Assembly: GCA_023412515.1 (NCBI GenBank)
Contig: JAEYNO010000383.1
Coordinates: 1-7,280 of the forward strand
Reading direction: 5' to 3'
Length of the DNA stretch: 7,280 nucleotides
From: Actinomycetes bacterium
GTDB lineage: Bacteria > Actinomycetota > Actinomycetes > Actinomycetales > Cellulomonadaceae
Shown: piece by piece, positions 5,158 through 7,280 of the stretch
Layout of the letters: every line of letters begins with the position of its first letter
Numbering within the stretch: position 1 is the stretch's first letter
Program-made: the position numbers and the translations under genes
The notes under the pieces: generated by a model
What the model saw: the letters and a program-made list of their open reading frames with translations, nothing else
Database searches by the model: none
What the model was told of the DNA's origin: nothing

Positions 5158-6015
5158 TCAGCCGCCCGTGCCCTTGTCGCGCCGTCGCAGGTAGCGCTCG
5201 AACTCCTGCGCGATCGCCTCGCCGCTCGCCTCGGGCAGCTCGGCGGTGTCCTTGGCCTCCTCGAGCTGGCGCACGTACTCGCCGATCTCCGAGTCGTCGC
5301 CCGCGAGCTCGTCGACGCCGTGCTGCCAGGCCTCGGCGTCGTCCGGCAGGTCGCCGAGCGGCACGGGCTCGCCCAGCAGGCCCTCGAGGCGGTGCAGGAT
5401 CGCGAGCGTCGCCTTCGGCGACGGGGGAGCGGCCACGTAGTGCGGGACCGCCGCCCACAGCGACAGCGCCTGCAGGCCGCGCACGCCGGCCTCGTGCTGG
5501 AGCACGCCGACGATGCCCGTCGGGCCCTCGTACGTGTTGGGCTCGAGGCCGAGCAGCTCGCGGACCTCCTCGTCCTCGCTCGTCGCGTTCACGGGGATCG
5601 GCCGCGTGTGCGGCACGTCCGCGAGCAGCGCGCCGACCGTGACGATCGTGCGCACGCCGAGGCCGGCGGCGATGTCGAGCAGCTCGCTGCAGTAGCGGCG
5701 CCAGCGCATCGACGGCTCGATGCCGTGCACCAGCACCACCTGCCGGCCCGAGCGCGGCGTCGTCGCGACGGCCACGGCGGTCGTCGGCCACGTGATTTCG
5801 CGCGTCCCGTCGGGCCCCTGACCGACCACCGGTCGGTTCACCTGGAAGTCGTGGTACTCCTCGGGGTCGAGCTCGTCGACCTGCTCGGCCCCCCACACGT
5901 CGTGCAGGTGCTCGAGCGCGGCCGTCGCGGCGCTGCCCGCGTCGTTCCAGCCCTCGAAGGCGGCGAGCAGGACGGTCTCGCGGGCCGGGAGGTCGGGTGC
6001 TGCGTGCTCGCTCAC
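5158..6015 (-). CDS. PAC2 family protein
   Basis: A 285-residue soluble protein of the PAC2 (proteasome assembly chaperone 2 fold) family. Features seen are the opening VLLAAFEGWNDAGSAATAAL (15-34), a DFQVNRPVV segment (56-64), VLVHGIEPSMRWRRYCSELL (94-113), a TVGALLADVPHTRP stretch (126-139), YEGPTGIVGVLQHEA (162-176) and SLWAAVPHYVA (185-195). It ends in an acidic region followed by EFERYLRRRDKG. No catalytic motif can be named. Bacterial members have no settled biochemical role; as I recall, Streptomyces ParJ, a partner of the chromosome-segregation ATPase ParA encoded next to mshC, belongs to this family, which makes a segregation-linked role possible here. The GTG at 6013-6015 has TACGCT 6 bases upstream and no ribosome binding site. 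It converges with mshC and diverges from the HAD gene. Confidence 0.92.
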   Translation of the reverse strand: MSEHAAPDLPARETVLLAAFEGWNDAGSAATAALEHLHDVWGAEQVDELDPEEYHDFQVNRPVVGQGPDGTREITWPTTAVAVATTPRSGRQVVLVHGIEPSMRWRRYCSELLDIAAGLGVRTIVTVGALLADVPHTRPIPVNATSEDEEVRELLGLEPNTYEGPTGIVGVLQHEAGVRGLQALSLWAAVPHYVAAPPSPKATLAILHRLEGLLGEPVPLGDLPDDAEAWQHGVDELAGDDSEIGEYVRQLEEAKDTAELPEASGEAIAQEFERYLRRRDKGTGG

Positions 6016-6021
6016 GGTCCC

Positions 6022-6027
6022 AGCGTA
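6022..6027 (-). promoter_or_regulatory. -10 box of the PAC2 gene
   Basis: On the minus strand TACGCT ends 6 bases before the GTG at 6015, placing the transcription start at the first base of the start codon. No Shine-Dalgarno sequence and no clear -35 are seen. Confidence 0.5.
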
Positions 6028-6046
6028 GGGCTGACGCGAACGACGA

Positions 6047-6084
6047 GGGGCGTGACCGGCCCGTCCGGGGCGTGCCGCGGCCCG
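6047..6084. repeat. 20-bp-phased direct repeat upstream of the PAC2 gene
   Basis: GGGGCGTG occurs at 6047-6054 and again at 6067-6074, exactly 20 bases apart. Each copy is followed by a CC-containing link and GGCCCG (one extra base in the second copy). Two helical turns of spacing puts both copies on the same face of DNA, about 32 to 70 bases upstream of the PAC2 start, where activator or repressor sites commonly lie. The role is inferred only. Confidence 0.35.
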
Positions 6085-6106
6085 ACGTGGCGCGCCTCAC
6101 GTCGGG
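6081..6106. promoter_or_regulatory. 9-bp inverted repeat in the PAC2/HAD divergent region
   Basis: CCCGACGTG (6081-6089) and CACGTCGGG (6098-6106) are perfect reverse complements separated by 8 bases. This is the longest perfect inverted repeat I found outside genes. It lies in the 144-base region between two divergent starts (6015 and 6160), upstream of both candidate promoters, which suits a shared operator for a dimeric regulator. It could also form a hairpin in a transcript. No regulator can be named. Confidence 0.4.
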
Positions 6107-6159
6107 GCGGGCGGCGGTGGCGGACGTGCGGCGAGCGGGGATGATGGTGCACGACCCCC

Positions 6160-6918
6160 GTGGTCCGCACCCCACCCGTCCCGGCACCGGAGGCCGTCCT
6201 GAGCACGCTGTCGTCGCCCGCCCACCGCCCGTCCGCACCCCAGCGCAGCACGTCGCCCGCCGCCGTGCTGTGGGACATGGACGGCACGCTCATCGACACC
6301 GAGCCGCACTGGATGGCGGCCGAGATCGCGCTCGTCGAGGAGCACGGCGGCGTGTGGACGCCGTCCGACGCGGCCGCGATGGTCGGCAGCTCGATGTCGG
6401 TGTCGGCCGCGCTGCTGCAGTCGCGCGGCGTGCGGCTCGAGGTCGACCAGATCGCGCACCGGCTCAACTCGGCGGTCGGCGCCGCGGTCGCCGCCGGCGT
6501 CCCGTGGCGCCCCGGCGCGCTCGCGCTGCTGCGCGCGCTGCACGCGGCCGGGGTGCCGCAGGCGCTCGTGACCTCGTCGTTCGGCGTGCTGGCCACGCCG
6601 TTCGCGCAGGCCGTCGGGCTGTTCGACGCGGTCGTCGCGGGGGACGACGTGACGCGCCCGAAGCCCGACCCCGAGCCCTACCTCACGGCGGCACGGCTGC
6701 TGGGCGTCGACGTGCGCGAGTGCGTCGCGTTCGAGGACTCCGCGACGGGCCTCGCGTCCGCCGTCGCGAGCGGCGCGCGTGTCGTCGCCGTCGACTCGCA
6801 CGTGACGATCGACCCGCCCGCGGGCGTCTCGCGCGTCGGCTCGCTGGCGCGCGTCGACCTGCCGACGATCGAGCGCGTCGCCGCGGGGGAGACGGTCGAC
6901 CTGCGCCGCGCGGGCTGA
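6160..6918 (+). CDS. HAD-superfamily hydrolase (subfamily IA)
   Basis: A 252-residue haloacid-dehalogenase-type phosphatase or phosphomutase. The four HAD motifs are complete: motif I DMDGT (39-43), with nucleophile Asp39 and acid/base Asp41; motif II around Thr138-Ser139 in LVTSS; motif III Lys168 in RPKPDP; and motif IV Glu192-Asp193 in FEDS. A helical cap lies between about 50 and 120. Such enzymes act on small phosphorylated metabolites; resemblance is to the beta-phosphoglucomutase/phosphoglycolate phosphatase group, but the substrate is not determinable. The GTG at 6160 is the first start after an in-frame TGA (6142-6144). It gives a 34-residue Pro/Ser-rich leader that is longer than usual, so a later start (for example GTG near 6265) is possible. 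A weak GATGGT (6143-6148) could be a -10 box. The gene converges with the anti-sigma gene. Confidence 0.9.
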   Translation: MVRTPPVPAPEAVLSTLSSPAHRPSAPQRSTSPAAVLWDMDGTLIDTEPHWMAAEIALVEEHGGVWTPSDAAAMVGSSMSVSAALLQSRGVRLEVDQIAHRLNSAVGAAVAAGVPWRPGALALLRALHAAGVPQALVTSSFGVLATPFAQAVGLFDAVVAGDDVTRPKPDPEPYLTAARLLGVDVRECVAFEDSATGLASAVASGARVVAVDSHVTIDPPAGVSRVGSLARVDLPTIERVAAGETVDLRRAG

Positions 6919-6928
6919 GGCGCGCGCC
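6919..6928. repeat. Palindrome in the HAD/anti-sigma convergent gap
   Basis: GGCGCGCGCC is a perfect 10-bp palindrome directly after the HAD stop codon, filling most of the 14-base gap between the convergent stops at 6918 and 6933. It might contribute to termination on both strands, but it has no loop of its own and no T-run, so the case is weak. Confidence 0.25.
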
Positions 6929-6932
6929 GGCG

Positions 6933-7280
6933 TCAGGCCGGTTCGAGGACCACCACGGGGTCCGTCGTCGGGGCGAGCGACCCGCCGGTCGGCTCGACCG
7001 TCACGGCGAGCGCGTCACCCGGCCGGAACTCCGCGGTCGTGACGTCGAAGCCGCCCCCGGTCACGGGCATCGTGCTCGACGGCAGCGCCGCGCCGTCGCG
7101 CAGCAGCCACAGCTGGTAGACGCGGTCGGACCCCGGGTCGCTCACGCCGGACGCCGTGACGAGCGCGACGTCGTCGGTCACGACCGCCACGGCGCGCCCG
7201 CCGCCCGCGACGTCGGCCGCGACGAGCCGTGCGTCGGGCGCGCCGAGCAGGCGCTCGACCGCTGCGAGCCGCTGCTCGGC
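6933..7280 (-). CDS. Anti-sigma factor, RskA-type C-terminal domain (partial)
   Basis: The C-terminal 115 residues of a gene whose start lies beyond the right edge; the frame is open through 7280. The fragment opens with AEQRLAAVERLLGAPDARLV, as expected for the linker helix after the membrane segment. It then has the anti-sigma-K (RskA) domain signature RVYQLWLLRDG, a FDVTTAEFRPGDALAVTVEP strand pair and the closing SLAPTTDPVVVLEP. RskA proteins hold an ECF sigma factor through a cytoplasmic N-terminal domain, cross the membrane once, and expose this domain outside, where proteolysis releases the sigma factor. The usual RSLWLI-type pattern is here QLWLLRDG. The zinc-binding and membrane parts are not in view, and the partner sigma gene is probably just upstream, outside the window. 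A GTG at 7190 is internal and unlikely to be the real start. Confidence 0.85.
   Translation of the reverse strand, partial: AEQRLAAVERLLGAPDARLVAADVAGGGRAVAVVTDDVALVTASGVSDPGSDRVYQLWLLRDGAALPSSTMPVTGGGFDVTTAEFRPGDALAVTVEPTGGSLAPTTDPVVVLEPA

Noticed and set aside
4004..5194. Alternative 396-codon plus-strand frame inside mshC
   Set aside because: It overlaps a gene with intact catalytic motifs and encodes only Arg/Ala/Gly-rich sequence.
5068..6144. 358-codon plus-strand frame across the PAC2 gene
   Set aside because: It is antisense to a clear PAC2-family coding region and has no recognisable domain.
1..7280. A novel defence, mobile or biosynthetic system
   Set aside because: All recognisable genes are single housekeeping or regulatory genes on alternating strands. 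There is no transposase, integrase, toxin pair, nuclease cluster or compositional break to support such a claim.

Overview
The window is very GC-rich (roughly three quarters or more G+C, with codon third positions almost always G or C). It comes from a high-GC actinobacterium. The diagnostic gene is mshC, because mycothiol is made essentially only by Actinobacteria. The gene set (DUF5703 protein, small acidic protein, UppP, CorA, MshC, PAC2 protein, HAD hydrolase) fits a Cellulomonas-like member of the Micrococcales, but the genus is inferred from general resemblance only. All genes look chromosomal and mostly housekeeping. I see no mobile element, CRISPR array, tRNA or rRNA.

Layout, left to right: a 17-base G run and a hairpin (1-60); DUF5703 protein (minus, 49-285); small Asp/Glu-tailed protein (plus, 399-704); hairpin terminator (722-740); aldo/keto reductase (minus, 806-1771); undecaprenyl-diphosphatase uppP (plus, 1850-2752); CorA-type divalent cation transporter (minus, 2757-3827); mycothiol ligase mshC (plus, 3879-5123); PAC2-family protein (minus, 5158-6015); HAD-superfamily hydrolase (plus, 6160-6918); and the C-terminal part of an RskA-type anti-sigma factor (minus, 6933 to the right edge). 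There is no gene-free stretch longer than about 150 bases.

The nine genes alternate strand perfectly (- + - + - + - + -), so no two neighbours can be co-transcribed as a simple operon. Four divergent pairs share short intergenic regions of 51 to 144 bases, and four convergent pairs are separated by 4 to 101 bases. Five starts have a TAnnnT -10-like hexamer ending only 6 to 8 bases before the start codon and no Shine-Dalgarno sequence, which is the signature of leaderless transcripts. A sixth (corA) has a weaker CACAAT at the same place. Only the DUF5703 gene has a clear ribosome binding site.

The products do not form one pathway. UppP recycles the undecaprenyl carrier for cell-wall synthesis, CorA moves Mg2+ or a similar ion, and MshC adds cysteine in mycothiol synthesis. 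The PAC2 and DUF5703 proteins have no firmly assigned function. I find no convincing new multi-gene system. The points most worth a second look are the alternating, leaderless architecture, the inverted repeat between the corA and mshC -10 boxes, the repeats between the PAC2 and HAD genes, the aldo/keto reductase that lacks the usual catalytic histidine, and the G17 tract.
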